Source: Taenia hydatigena
Taxonomy: Eukaryota; Platyhelminthes; Cestoda; Cyclophyllidea; Taeniidae
Assembly: GCA_036345935.2 (NCBI GenBank)
Contig: JADWOT020001282.1
Location: 310,001-374,000 of the forward strand
Reading direction: 5' to 3'
DNA length: 64,000 bases
The position numbers were made by a program, and so were the translations under genes. The number at the start of each line of letters is the position of its first letter. The first letter of the stretch is position 1. The notes below the pieces were generated by a model. The model was not told where the DNA came from, did no database searches, and was given only the letters and a program-made list of their open reading frames with translations. This document shows, one piece after another, positions 24,121-35,478 of this stretch.

Positions 24121-24494
24121 CAGCATCGTCTACTTCTCTACACCTCTTGACGAAGTGAATGGTAATGGAGTGAATGAGGAAGAGCGAAGGATTTGGCAAT
24201 GCTTAGAGTGTAGGAAAGCATGTGCCAGCTCCGTCTCTTTACGAATGCACGAGCAAAGTCGCTAACGCGTGTAAAAAATGTCGTCTCTGTGATTAGGTTT
24301 CATGGCGCAGGCAAATCCTTTAGGATTACGAGCTGACGCAAGCAAGAGGAAAGCTCTTCATTTGTCTACTCTACCAACTTGTCTTTTTCGATCGGTCGAA
24401 CATGCCACAGCGCATGCAGACACACATGAGGGCGAAGAGATGCCGCTGTTCCCACTGTCGTCGATCATTCATTCGCTCTATTTTGCCCATCTGA
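24121..24494 (+). pseudogene. C2H2 zinc-finger relic
   Basis: One frame reads ERRIWQCLECRKACASSVSL, then RMHEQSR and a stop at 24265. This has Cys-x2-Cys-x12-His but no second His before the stop. About 145 bp on, 24411-24494 reads RMQTHMRAKRCRCSHCRRSF and then IRSILPI and a stop, again Cys-x2-Cys and a Phe at the right place, without the histidines. I could not join the two by acceptable splice sites. They look like remains of a multi-finger gene similar in style to that at 43.7 kb, though a functional exon cannot be excluded. Confidence 0.5.
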
Positions 24495-24520
24495 CAACTA
24501 AGAAGTTGCTTAGTCTCCAT

Positions 24521-26661
24521 TCTTGATTTAGGCAACATTAAGGATGATGCTTTGCCACCTGCATTGTCAAAACAGTAAAAGTCCATGAAATTATCTCTGT
24601 CGCCTTAGATAAAGGGTAGGAGATGCTTTTATCCAAAATTTACGCGTTGACCTTATTAAGAGCCTGTGCTATGCGTTTCTACGTTGTAATAAACTGACGG
24701 CATTTGACTAATGGTGGTAAAACGCAACGTCTTCTTTCATTTTGGTCAAAATGAAATATGCCGCTCAGGTTGATGATGCCACGCCAGTGCCTTAGAATGC
24801 TGAATTAAATTATGCGATAGCAAATTTTACTCATTTATAATTGCTGTTGTTCAAACTTATTTTTAAAAGGCGTACTATCGCAGAATACTAAGCGAAAGTC
24901 CTGGGTATGCTACAAGTGCTTTGTGCGATGTCGCCATTTACTAACTACGCCAATTAACTCAATGGGTAAAGGGACCACGATTGCGGCAAATGAGCTCAAT
25001 ACCTTACACACAGTGCTTTAAGGCCAGTTTAGACTTTAAATGATATCCCCCTCACAACTTCGCACCCCGCCACTTTTGCCTTTCCACAGAACCGTCAGCG
25101 ACGTAAATATCTAAAGATGAGCCAGATACGTCGACATGAAAGCCTACTAACTTTTTGACATTTCACTGTATTATCCCGTTTGTTGTGATACTTTAAACAG
25201 CATGGTCATCTTGAGCTGTCTTTACATTTACATTTGCGCTCAGTGATGCACCAAAGACTCAAGCTATTGGAAGATAATTGAAAAAATAGCTTTACATTTA
25301 GGAGTCGGTTATGACTTTGTCCAGTGCTCTCATTACACGGGGTCAAACAAGTCGATATTTTGTCCCACTACTGAATCGTTAAATGGGTGACACATTCTGA
25401 ATCATAAGAAGGAGAATCAGTCTGCTACAACAGGAGGGTTTGTGCTACCTTTCATGTCTTCACCTTAAAGTCACCTGTCTGCAAGTCGAGTAGTTCTTTA
25501 CCCGAATCCTGATATGAGATAGAGGAATGTAGCTGCCGAAACGGGCAATGATGCAGACGCTCACAGGCTCTGATAGCTTATGAGGTCAGGTGGGGTCGCG
25601 TAAAGGTCGTCTCACGTTGATTATCCACCGCTCCTGTTATCCGGGGTGCTGACTAGGTGACGGTACAAAGCGACGACGCCTCTAACCCCAACCCTAAGGT
25701 CTTAGCAATCGTTGCCCTGACTATGCCCAACCTCCCGGAGACCACCGATCCCACGTCGCTAACATTGACAAGAATAACCGTACTGGAAATATTAACTGCT
25801 TTACACTTACGGCCACGCATTCCTTGCCCATTCAACGTGGATTATACTAAGATGCTTTGCATTGACTCATGCTAACTGCTTGCATCGATATCGCTGACTG
25901 ATGGTAATCAAAGCCTGTCCAATCTGGACGTACCGTCAGCACCATCGATAACAGACCGCACAAACCCACCAGCTAAAGTGGTTCTTACAGTGGTGATTAT
26001 GAATGCAGAGTCAAGCAGCAGGTTGTACAATTCTCCGATTTAATCCATAATAAGCGATCTTAGCCAAAGCTATTGTGCAGCAAAACTACATGAGGGGTGA
26101 GTCACGACATAAACCAAACACTTGTTTGCAGCCGATTCCGTCCATGCGTCAAACTCTGTATTATGGGCGCAGTACACAGTACTGCTGATCAGATCTGACT
26201 AACCTATCAAAAGGCTAGAATTTGCGTAACTAACCAAAAGGATAAACGAAATCACAACACAAGACCCGGAGACAATCCCTTACATTTGATAAATGCGCCT
26301 CGTACGGAAATGCCCTCTAATCTTTATAACAAAGAAGATCCTACTTTCATTCCAATAAATGATCCTTAACTCGTAATTCGTTTTCATGTAAGAGTTACAG
26401 GGGATATCAAACAAATATTTTCACACTGATTGATAATTAAGAGCAAGTGTGAAGATTGCAACCTTCCTTCTTAGCTCGCATGCTTCCCATTATGAATCGC
26501 ACCTCACATTCAAAATTACTAAACACGCTATGAAAAGGCACGTCTTCTCAAAACCTTATTCCATAAATTGAGGATTATTAAAGTAAAATATTTATTGAAG
26601 GAATATAACGGATCTCACTTAGGCATGGCAATTGATAAAAAGGAACTGGTCATCTAAAACA
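24521..26661. other. No gene supported
   Basis: A 73-codon frame at 25657-25875 (+) is Pro/Thr-rich and locally GC-richer, but has no start context or motif that I trust. The rest is AT-rich and featureless to me. Confidence 0.45.
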
Positions 26662-26931
26662 ATGAAGGGATTGCATTATAAGGAACGAAAAAATTACAAA
26701 CGGTGCCGCGCAACGTGTGCCTATGAAAGGCGTTTGCGCAAATTAGCGCATTTGGAAGTGAGGGAAAAAAGTGCTGATGCGTTTGACCAGGTAGAACGTT
26801 GCATTAAACTAAATATGCGTGAAGTCATACTTAAAATCTATGCAGGACCTAACTCTCAATGCAAAGGCTGCATTTTTTACACAAAAGTGGAAGAAGCTGT
26901 CAAAGTAGTCGCCCAAAATTCCCATAACTGA
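26662..26931 (+). CDS. Hypothetical basic protein, 89 codons
   Basis: An ATG-started frame with a highly charged N-terminal half (MKGLHYKERKNYKRC, later YERRLRKLAHLEVREKS) and a C-terminal half with KVEEAVKVVAQNSHN before the stop. Charged, helix-prone composition is more like protein than most chance frames here, and no equally long frame overlaps most of it. It converges with the CELF-like gene, about 350 bp away. I recognise no family. Confidence 0.3.
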   Translation: MKGLHYKERKNYKRCRATCAYERRLRKLAHLEVREKSADAFDQVERCIKLNMREVILKIYAGPNSQCKGCIFYTKVEEAVKVVAQNSHN

Positions 26932-27278
26932 TAGTTGTGCAATCCAACGAGCGCATGGGAAATGGTGGAATCAACACTGGCAAGGGGTAATACACACCAC
27001 ATTAGGTGACGCCCGGGCAAACACTGAGTGGTGACATCCAAAACACCATGATAGATTAGTAACAGCCTGTGTAACTCTTTTCGAAATTGGACGTCATAGA
27101 TCAAAGTGTTAGCAATGCAATAGCTTACTCATCTTTGAGTTCATTAACCATTTTAGAATCTAATAGAGTACCGTAGTCCGCTATAAAATCGTCAACAGTC
27201 AAGGAACCTTATTCGCGATCGTCTGCCAAAAAGGAAAAGGAGCATTTAAAATTACACTAGCAAGAGTTATAACAGTCA

Positions 27279-29410
27279 TTAAGACTTGTGGCTTATAAAA
27301 GATCTACCTTCGGGGCGCTTCAACTGAACTCTTAATCTTTTCCTTCCCAAAGCATATCCATCCATTGCGCGTATCGCGTTCTGCGCACTCACTGTATTAT
27401 CGTAGCTCACAAAACCTGTATGGACACGTCGCGGTTAACAGAGGGGCAGTTAACCAAACATGTGTACTTGCCAAAGCCTTTGCTTTGGCCTGTCGTTCTG
27501 TCCAAAAATATCTTCACGCTCAATACGCGCCCGAATGGCGAAAAGAGATCGTGTAAATTCTTTTCACTACATTCCTGAAGGATATGGTAAATGAATAAGT
27601 TGGAGCCTTTTGGACCCCTTCTCAATGACTCCCATCCAATGGGATGCTGATTAAGAGGGGTATTTGCAACCGCTGTTGAAGGCAGAAGACAATACATTAA
27701 AAGGAATTTTAGAATGAGCAAATAAAAGGAGAAGCATAAACTCATCAGGTCCAAACTGGGGGTCGATGCACATAGGGGGGTGGGTAGCTAAAAGTAGTGC
27801 AGGATGGTGAATGTCCATAAAGACATAGCATCCGCAGCAAAGGACGACGAATGACAACCCACCTGTGCTGTTATAGGAAGTGCTTGGCATTGTAAGTTGC
27901 ACATTCCAACTCGGGTAACGTTGGTAATCACGATGTACTTCAGTAGCAAGATTTTGCTGTTGCTGCTGCAGCATGAGCCGCTGCAAGTTGCGATGAGCCG
28001 CCGTAGATTCAATGTACTGCACCACTGAAGGATCATTTATTGCGGCCTCGTAATTAGCTCCTAGCGCAGCAATCGTGTTGCTGATGGCTAACTCAGCGTT
28101 GTCGGTTATAGCAACAGCTGCAGGATTCGGCCATACTGGGGAAAAATTGCTGCACTTGGCGGGATTTGTGCAACTGCGGCGGGGCCCTGCAATGGTAGAA
28201 CAGCCCTTTTGTCTCAGCCTTTGCCTACATATGTAACCTTCAGAAGGATTTAAGGCGTCAGCGACTGACTAAGGCCTTCCGCATATCGTAGAAGCATAAT
28301 TTCCTTAGCTAATCCTCAGACGAATGTGCTTACGGATTGTAGCGTCGGAAGGCAATGGCCGAGGTCACTGCCAAGTGAAATAGTAGCAGCCATGGGGCAA
28401 TTTATGTGGAAATTTGCAGTAAGTTGTGTAATATTATGATCTCCGAGGGAGATTACAGCTGGGGTCGAGCTTGGAATCGATGGTGATGGGTAGCCGTTGA
28501 GTAGAGGCATTGATCCAGCTGCTTCCATGTTTCTTTCGTAAGGTGTACCAGTAGCCGCCTTCGGCGGCAAATTGTCTGAGTTCTATCAAAAGCAATCATC
28601 ATTGTTAAATGCGGCAAGGCACGGATAGGTCACAGCCGTACTGCAGCCCGACTCCAAGTACTTACGGTTACTGAGAAAATTCCACCTGCAGGATTCGACG
28701 GGTTACGCTCTCTTGGCTCAAAAGAGTCTTTCGAGGCACGATCTTTGTTTGATTTGAATGTAATTGTAAAATAAAGCAAAAGTGGCGTTAGTGGAAAAAA
28801 GAAAATATGAGAAGTATTTTCTAACTTCACGGCCTCCTAAACTTGCATAGCAAGCCCACTCTTTCAGTAGTAGGCAGGCCTTCCTATTTAATACTGACGA
28901 GGTCGGTCATGACTTTTCCACACTAAAATCAGCCACAACCTTAAAAATTGCTTTAAGCAAGCTAACCTATGAGCGCGCATTCAAATATCAAAAAAGACAG
29001 TAATTTTCAAATGTGGATAAACAGGGATTGGGGTACATTCCGCTCTTGGTGACTCTTGAGAGTACCGCCAAAACATCAACAAGTAAAGAGGATAGCTTAG
29101 CCAATTCCGCACACAAAAACAATTGAATTTGGCAAATTTTTCCATTTAGATACGGCAGCGAATAACTTAACTTTGAGTTTCTGCTTATCACTATCTTAGT
29201 GTTAAGCTTCGAAGTGTCAAGAAAGGGAATAATCTGGCTGATACATGCAGAAACCGGATAAATTTCATAGAATAATAAAGATTTTAACCCTAAGAACATG
29301 CCGTTTGAAAAGAACACTATGAATTTAAAGCGCTCACTGGAACCTCTGTCCTCCTGAACTTGAGGTGCAACACTAGAGTTAGAATTGGCTGATTCCGCTT
29401 TACGAATCAT
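27279..29410 (-). CDS. CELF: CELF/Bruno-family RNA-binding protein, C-terminal RRM3
   Basis: Six exons fit by frame, splice site and phase: 29338-29410 ([13 protein letters not shown]), 28666-28742, 28334-28582, 27863-28186, 27472-27672 and 27279-27415. The last two form a full [14 protein letters not shown] (RNP2), [25 protein letters not shown] (RNP1), then [20 protein letters not shown], the signature of CELF RRM3. Upstream is a Ser/Pro/Ala- and Gln-rich linker ([11 protein letters not shown]). CELF proteins bind GU-rich RNA and control splicing, translation and decay. Exon 27863-28186 needs one extra base near 28138-28146 to stay open. The 56-bp final intron has a GC donor (GCAAGT). With that correction the model gives 353 residues. 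RRM1 and RRM2 were not found, so the start is uncertain and more upstream exons are likely. Confidence 0.85.
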
Positions 29411-29561
29411 GTGTGTAGGAATGCAGTACAATGAACGATTCAGGACTACGTGTCGCCCTAACACGAAATTCGGACCTGAGTGGTGCTGCTACTACACAGC
29501 TTTGATATTTATACATTTCTTTGGTGCGTCTGTTGTCCATATTCTAAGCGCTTATTCGCTA

Positions 29562-30860
29562 ATGGATGAATCACAACTCCCGCATTATTGGTTGGGAGTG
29601 ATCAATGAGAGAATGAGGCATCTGATTGGACAAGCCCATGAGTCTGCACAACTATTGGGTCAGCGTCTCGTGCCCTACGTTATGGATGAGCAAGTTAACT
29701 TTCCGCAAAACGTTGACCCAGTTAGTGTCAAAACTAGCCGTTTTTATCACGTTTGTCATAAACTAAACAAGACTGCTAATATTATTGTTTGTTTTATGAC
29801 TTTACTCAATAAATGAGTAACGGCATGTCCTTTTTTGATGATTTGGCGTATAAGACTCTTAAGTCAGCTGCTGAACTTGATACTGTCATCCAACGAAATC
29901 AGCGGAATGGCATTTGGTGTTGCACTAATTTTATCCCTTGGGGCGGACAAATTCACATTCACGTGAAGTTGATCTAAGAATAAGCGTGACAAAAACGCGG
30001 TTCGGACCTTTTGCGGGATCTTTGATTCGGCTCCCAGTAGAGAAGTACAAATGGCATTATCTCGAGCAATTCTTGTTGATTTGATGAATCAATTTGGCCT
30101 AAAATATAAAAAAGGAAGTGTGGAAAGAATCAAAACATGGCGATGAGTAATCACTGTTGGTAACAAACGCCTTATTTTTGCAAGGAAATTCTGATGCGAA
30201 TTACATGAACACACTCTTGGAAGTTAACCACACTGGAAATTCTCTGCACACGATCCGTATAAAAACATCCCGGTATTTATCTTGGACAAAAGGCAAAGGT
30301 ACTTCCATCTATGCATACATTCTGCCATCTAACCTAGTCTAGGAGGACGTTAAACGTAAAATTACTTGAAGTTGCGGCATTTCCATTTCAGCTTGAAGCA
30401 TCTAACATATCTTTGGGTTAGATGTAAGGATGCCACCTTCGAGTCGAGATCAAAATGCGCCTGGCAGGATCTGTGTTGTGATATCTTTCATGAAAGTTAC
30501 TTTAAAATTTTTCATCCGAAATATGGTGCATGTATATGCGTGTTGCTGTAGTAATCAATTGGCATTAAAGATCACAATTAGCTTTTCGCTTTAAGTTAAG
30601 CGCATTTAAGTGTCGATTATAAGAGGACGATATATCTATATCCTATACTTGGAAAAATTCAAAGAGCAGGACTTATTCTGTAACATGCACAAGCACTAAT
30701 TTGGAACTGATTTCCCTTTTTTGACAAGATGAACCAGGTAACGCTTGATGGCAGTTCGCTCAAGGAGAATAAAGCCATGGAAATTAGACTCATAATTCCA
30801 AAGAAATTATCTGCACTGAAGAAGCACCGTAAAAAGCTAGTTGGTGAGACCTGTTAAAGT
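29562..30860 (+). pseudogene. Cluster of coding-like broken frames, unknown protein
   Basis: Consecutive plus-strand frames look protein-like but are interrupted. They are 29562-29730 (MDESQLPHYWLGVINERMRH), 29813-29977 (MSNGMSFFDDLAYKTLKSAA), 29973-30146 in the next frame (REVQMALSRAILVDLMNQFG), 30157-30342 (NYMNTLLEVNHTGNSLHTIR) and 30729-30857 (MNQVTLDGSSLKENKAMEIR, then a Lys-rich end). The second and third abut through a one-base frame change. I could not connect the others with phase-consistent splice sites. Either an old gene or transposon decayed here, or a gene contains several base-calling errors. No domain is recognised. Confidence 0.35.
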
Positions 30861-30870
30861 CAGTTGGTGA

Positions 30871-32282
30871 CTGATTCAATGCGCATACTTTGACAAGATT
30901 TCGTCTGTAATCATAAGTTTACTTGTAACCCAATTCGCACGCTCCGACGCGGTGATCACAATAGCATACCACGCTGTGGAAAACTAGATAAATGTATGCA
31001 ATACTTCCTCCTCCCCCATTTCCCAGCCTCGTCCCCCGCACCCGAATCAGATCCATGTAGATGGTCAAATAGTGCTGAATTGAGATTGCTGTCATGCAAT
31101 TAATCTGGATCATGTACAATGGAAAGAATCTGATGAAGGGCAAGCGTCACGTCTCATGAGCGATTAGGCTTCAATGAAATCGCCATGAAATGCTGTCCAG
31201 TCATAAGTAGCACACAATTTGCCAAATTGAACTAAAGTGCCATTTCATCCAAACAGACAAGTCATCACTGGCAAATAAGATAAACGTCCTTGCATTCCGG
31301 AGAATACTGCATGCTTCACTTTCTCTGTTCAATTACAGAAAAGACGAACAAGAACGTATTGCTTTGCTTCACGCCCGGAAAAGACAGGGCAACAAAAGTT
31401 GCTTTTAAGGCTGCACCCATTCGCAATCATCGTATCCTGTTTCTGTATCCATGAACTTTGCTCTCAAAACAGGCCCTTCTCTTTAAGTCTCAAGGGGAAA
31501 CTAGACCGGCAAGATATGCATTCGGGTTGAATTATTTTTATAAATTAGTGGTTCCACGTGGATTGATGAACATTTATACCATGGCTACTTTTGTTTTAAA
31601 GAGCTATTGCATGGGTTCGTACAGTATTCACATTCAATCAGCGTTAATAAAGTTTAATTCAGAATGCATAGTGGCTTTCCTGAACAGGAAGACTGCGTGA
31701 CAATTAGCAACAAATTCGAAATGCTATTTGGCCATGTAAGCCTTTTTTCAGGGCAAACTATCTTGCATCCAGATTGAATCTCCACCACTCGCTCCGTCGA
31801 GTAAGTTTGCCGATGTTTAATTTATTACAAAGAAGGCAATGTCGTTGCCATAAGTGATGGCGATTCATATGAAATCCTTAACATGGACAGTCCATAGACG
31901 TAAAACCCTAGCTAGAGACCCGTCAGGATATTCCATGGAATGCATTTAGTGTTAGCAGGGGTGGGCTGAATTTTAGCGCTACCGAACTGCTGTGCCTTAA
32001 TCTAACAAGGCAATATTACATAAAGATGAAAGACAATCTCGATCGTGGAGATTGAAAAATTATATAGAGGCAAAGTCTCGGAGGCGTTAAGTTTGAGCCT
32101 CGCAGCGTTCGTAGCTGAGTCCAAGTATTTGGTCTCAGATTTGGTATGTCTAAGAGACAACCACCATCTATGTTTGTGAGGGACGACGGTTAATTTTAGA
32201 CTATTTATTAACGGTTCTATTTGGTAGCAAACTTGTAAGCTCATCCGTCTGCTTGCGTCGAGTCAGTAAACGTCGATTTGCT
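30871..32282. other. No gene supported
   Basis: An 80-codon ATG frame at 32002-32244 (-) and an 80-codon frame at 31458-31700 (+) show no motif. Otherwise AT-rich DNA. Confidence 0.45.
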
Positions 32283-32470
32283 TCTTTAGGATAAGTTATG
32301 CAATCGCCAACTTAAGTCAGATACGAACCAAGCTTGACATACGCAATTGCTTTTCAGTAAATAATGACAAAGTAAAAGGACTAGCCAAATGAGTGACTCA
32401 AGCTGCCGTTTCGTCGCTTTTATGCCTTGCATGAGATAGACCTTGAGGTTAAAAATTGTGGCCATTTGAT
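32283..32470 (+). repeat. Repeat B, copy 1
   Basis: Aligns by eye with 32830-33000 in the same orientation. Shared landmarks are AATCGCCAACTTAAG/AATCGCCAGTTTAAG, GCTTTTCAGTAAATAATGAC/GCTTTTTGGCAAACAATGAC, and AAAGTAAAAGGACT/AATGTAAAGGGACT. It is a direct repeat about 540 bp apart, so possibly a local duplication or two insertions of the same element. Confidence 0.65.
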
Positions 32471-32829
32471 TGACATTCTCTTCAGTAGAAGTCTATAGTT
32501 GTTAGACTCTAGCATGTAACCCATCTAGATGTCTCATGACGAATTTTTACCACCAACATGGCTTACATGATAGTAAGTCCTGACGAACAGCTGTTTCTTT
32601 ATCCGGCATCGCGGTGTTACATAAAGTTAGGCAATAGTCATGCCTGCAGTGATTTTTGGACTATTAATCTGAGGTTAGAGGGGTCGGACCTAAGTCGGTT
32701 CAGAGAATTTTGTGATTGCGCCTCATGACATGAACAAATTTAGTAAGTGTTGGAGATAGTCACGCCCTTTGTTTGTATTTATATAGGCAGAGTTCATTGC
32801 AATTTAATTTAATATAATCTAGACTGGTT

Positions 32830-33000
32830 TTTTTGGAAGCAGGTAGATAATCGCCAGTTTAAGCAAGACACGGATTAAGCCTACCATCTGCTACTGCTTT
32901 TTGGCAAACAATGACAATGTAAAGGGACTGGTTGCTTGAATTTGGGCTAATTGTGGTTTGATTGCCTTCACCGTATTTATGCAAAATCTATGTTTTACAT
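32830..33000 (+). repeat. Repeat B, copy 2
   Basis: Partner of 32283-32470, with roughly three quarters of positions matching in the best stretch. No coding potential seen. Confidence 0.65.
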
Positions 33001-33407
33001 ATTCAGGAATAGGCTTGTGATGTGAATATGTTTCAATAATTTTGCCTATAAAGTTTGCCTAAAGACTGTTGGTTGGATTTTAAAGAGCAGCGTGAATTCG
33101 CTGTCAGCATTGAATAGGGATCCATTCAGAGCCGTGAATTAGTGTACAACCAGAATTCACAAGTGGAGATTGACATCAAGTCCATGCCATCTGTAAACAA
33201 ATACGTGCTAAAGAAGTGCAAAATTTATGGTGGGCATCGCCTTTAACATTTAAATCAACACGCAAAGTCTATCTGCTGCAATTAGCGAATGCAAATTTTT
33301 AATAGGACATCTAGACAGGGAGATGCAGCTAACCATAACGGAATAGAGGCAACACCTGCGATGGGCACGAGAATAACGCTAGTCGACATTAAAGGAGTCA
33401 TGCTGAC

Positions 33408-33671
33408 GTGCGGGTATGTTTTGCTATTGCATTACCTCGTTGTGCTTATTTGTTAATTTTTCTTGGAACTGCCTGTGCCCTGCCGAGTTGGATAGTGCAG
33501 AATTGCGGTCACAGCATACCTCCTAAAACGACTGTTTTCCAAAATCAATGCGAAGAAACTTGTTTTGATGCTTATTTGCCATACATTAATTCAAAATCAA
33601 GTAGCTACTCTCAAGTCATTGGCATTAATTATAGTAGCAAAGGCGCTTATCAACGGTTCGGTTCTCTGTGA
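33408..33671 (+). CDS. Possible secreted-protein exon, Cys-containing
   Basis: The frame begins without an ATG (GTG at 33408) and encodes a hydrophobic stretch (YLLIFLGTACALPSW) followed by a polar region with four Cys (NCGHSIPPKT, QCEETCFDAY), ending in AYQRFGSL and a stop. The pattern is that of a signal peptide plus a small disulfide-bonded protein. An alternative is an exon starting after the CAG near 33500. The lack of a start and of a recognised family keeps confidence low. Confidence 0.3.
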   Translation: MRVCFAIALPRCAYLLIFLGTACALPSWIVQNCGHSIPPKTTVFQNQCEETCFDAYLPYINSKSSSYSQVIGINYSSKGAYQRFGSL

Positions 33672-33949
33672 AGTAAGCTTCCGTTTTGGTAACAAGAAAT
33701 ATTTTGCTGATATCTGGCGCAAGAAAATTTAATTATTTGTTCCAACCAAAAGAGCAGTGGCTCTCTATTTTGTTAAACTACGACCGATAATCTTCATTCT
33801 GAGTAACTTTCGACGAATCCAGTTGTCGTTCGATAAGCAATTAGCAATCTCAGGGAAGTCCCTGAAATGCCAGTGATAAGCCTCGACTTTTAGATAATTA
33901 TGCAGACCATGCTGCAAGATAAGGCAATTTTGCAATCTTCTGGCTCCTC

Positions 33950-34171
33950 TTAATGACCAGATGCCATGTCTGCTTCAACGGGCTTCACTTCAATTTCTAC
34001 GCTGCTACCATCGATTTTGTCATGGATACGTGCCGTATTAAGCCTGTCTAGATGGGTGAAATCATGATATTGCGGATTTATTATCTGCCGTAAGAAGTGC
34101 AGATTGCTAACCCCAAAAGACAATTCACCGGAAAAATTGATCAAATCATTCTCACCGCCACAAATCTTCAT
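33950..34171 (-). CDS. Hypothetical protein, 73 codons
   Basis: An ATG frame encodes MKICGGENDLINFSG, a middle with HDFTHLDRLNTARIH, and an acidic end (IEVKPVEADMASGH). Composition is balanced and protein-like, with no overlapping frame of similar length. No signal peptide, membrane segment or known motif. It could be a single-exon relic. Confidence 0.3.
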   Translation of the reverse strand: MKICGGENDLINFSGELSFGVSNLHFLRQIINPQYHDFTHLDRLNTARIHDKIDGSSVEIEVKPVEADMASGH

Positions 34172-35027
34172 CTCAATTACTGACTGATAGTTTTGGCTCT
34201 CCTTGTCACGCGTTCATCAAAGCCCCGCTTTCATTCATCAAAACTGAGAAGATAGAGGGTCAAAGAGTCCAGCCAATTTTACCTAAACACGTCTCCCTAT
34301 GGCATTTCTTCAAGCAGCACCAACTTTCTGCGCATGAATAAAGTAAGCAACCTCAACCCCTCTTCATGTAAATACCCTATTTTAGTGTTTTACCAGAAAT
34401 GATAAAATATATCATTTTTGGCTTGAGTGAATTTTTGACACAAAAATCGTCTCTCGCACACTGCATTTAGAAATAGCTTCGAGAATTTAACGCAGAAAGA
34501 AGTCCACTTATTTTAGACTTTAGATCCAGAAAATTGATGCTATTTAGCACCAAAGCGGCAGAGCAAACCATGGCTCATCTTACCTTGACATGAGCCACAT
34601 CCACTTTCTTATCCATTCTGGCAATAATGATGACTGGTTGCATTCGAATTCTTGATGTCTACGTAAATAATTTTACGGCTCACCCCTGCCTCAAGATGAT
34701 GCTCTACGCATAAGTGCAGGAGCATCAAATTGTTGTCACTTTTACTTAATGAGCGTAGCAAATTTTTCCGGTTGTCAGCATTTATTAATTATACATGATA
34801 CATGGGTATATGTCGCTACAAATGAGGTAACAATTAGGGCAGAGAAAACAGTTGAATTACTTTTAATGATCACTGTAGCGTCCGCTTGCTGCAGCAAATT
34901 TTAGCATGACTTCCACATTCTCCAATGCTCTTCCATCCTTGCTATTATTTATTCCTCCAAATTCACTCTGCACTATGCCAGAAGTATCTCAGAGCCCAGT
35001 CATTCATTCTCATACGCTCATATCAGC
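34172..35027. other. No feature supported
   Basis: AT-rich DNA. Nothing recognisable on either strand. Confidence 0.5.
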
Positions 35028-35478
35028 GTGTAATGCGTTGTGTTCAGTGTTTTGTACAGACTGCATCAAGCTATGATACAGTAGCAGCATAGAATCGTAC
35101 ACGCAGACACAATCACTTTTGCTTGACCAAAATTTTTGCTTCGAGGGCGGGTTACACCATCATGTGCCCTAATCATTTTGTGAGGGCACGTGTTCATCTC
35201 GTTGACTGTATTCAAGGATGCGGAAATGCGTATTTGGCCTAAGCACTGGCAGAGCCTATGTACGGCCAATTGTGGCTCATTGTATCTGTAAGTTAAAAGC
35301 AGAGCAGATTGCTGAGTATGCAGCATTATATCCTATACTCAGTGTCAATGTAGTTAGAGAAATTGTGTAGGGCATAAAACCTGACGATTTTTTTCGGGTG
35401 AGATTTTGATGTGTCAGGCAAGAAGGTAAATGTATCAGAAAAGAGTGCACATAATTAATTCCATTACGCGGACTATTT
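35028..35478 (+). repeat. Dispersed repeat A, copy 2
   Basis: Same orientation as copy 1 at 15578-15997, with extra bases in the middle (a GCGGGTTACACC stretch). Shared blocks include CAGACACA, TTGACCAAAATTTT-like, TATTTGGCCTAAGC, GCAGAGCC, TGTAAGTTAAAAGCAG and AAGAAGGTAAATGTATCAG. Diverged, non-coding. Confidence 0.7.

Noticed and set aside
27407..27754. Single 115-codon open frame over the RRM on the minus strand taken as one gene
   Set aside because: It reads through two introns. The phase-consistent exons 27472-27672 and 27279-27415 explain the conserved residues better.
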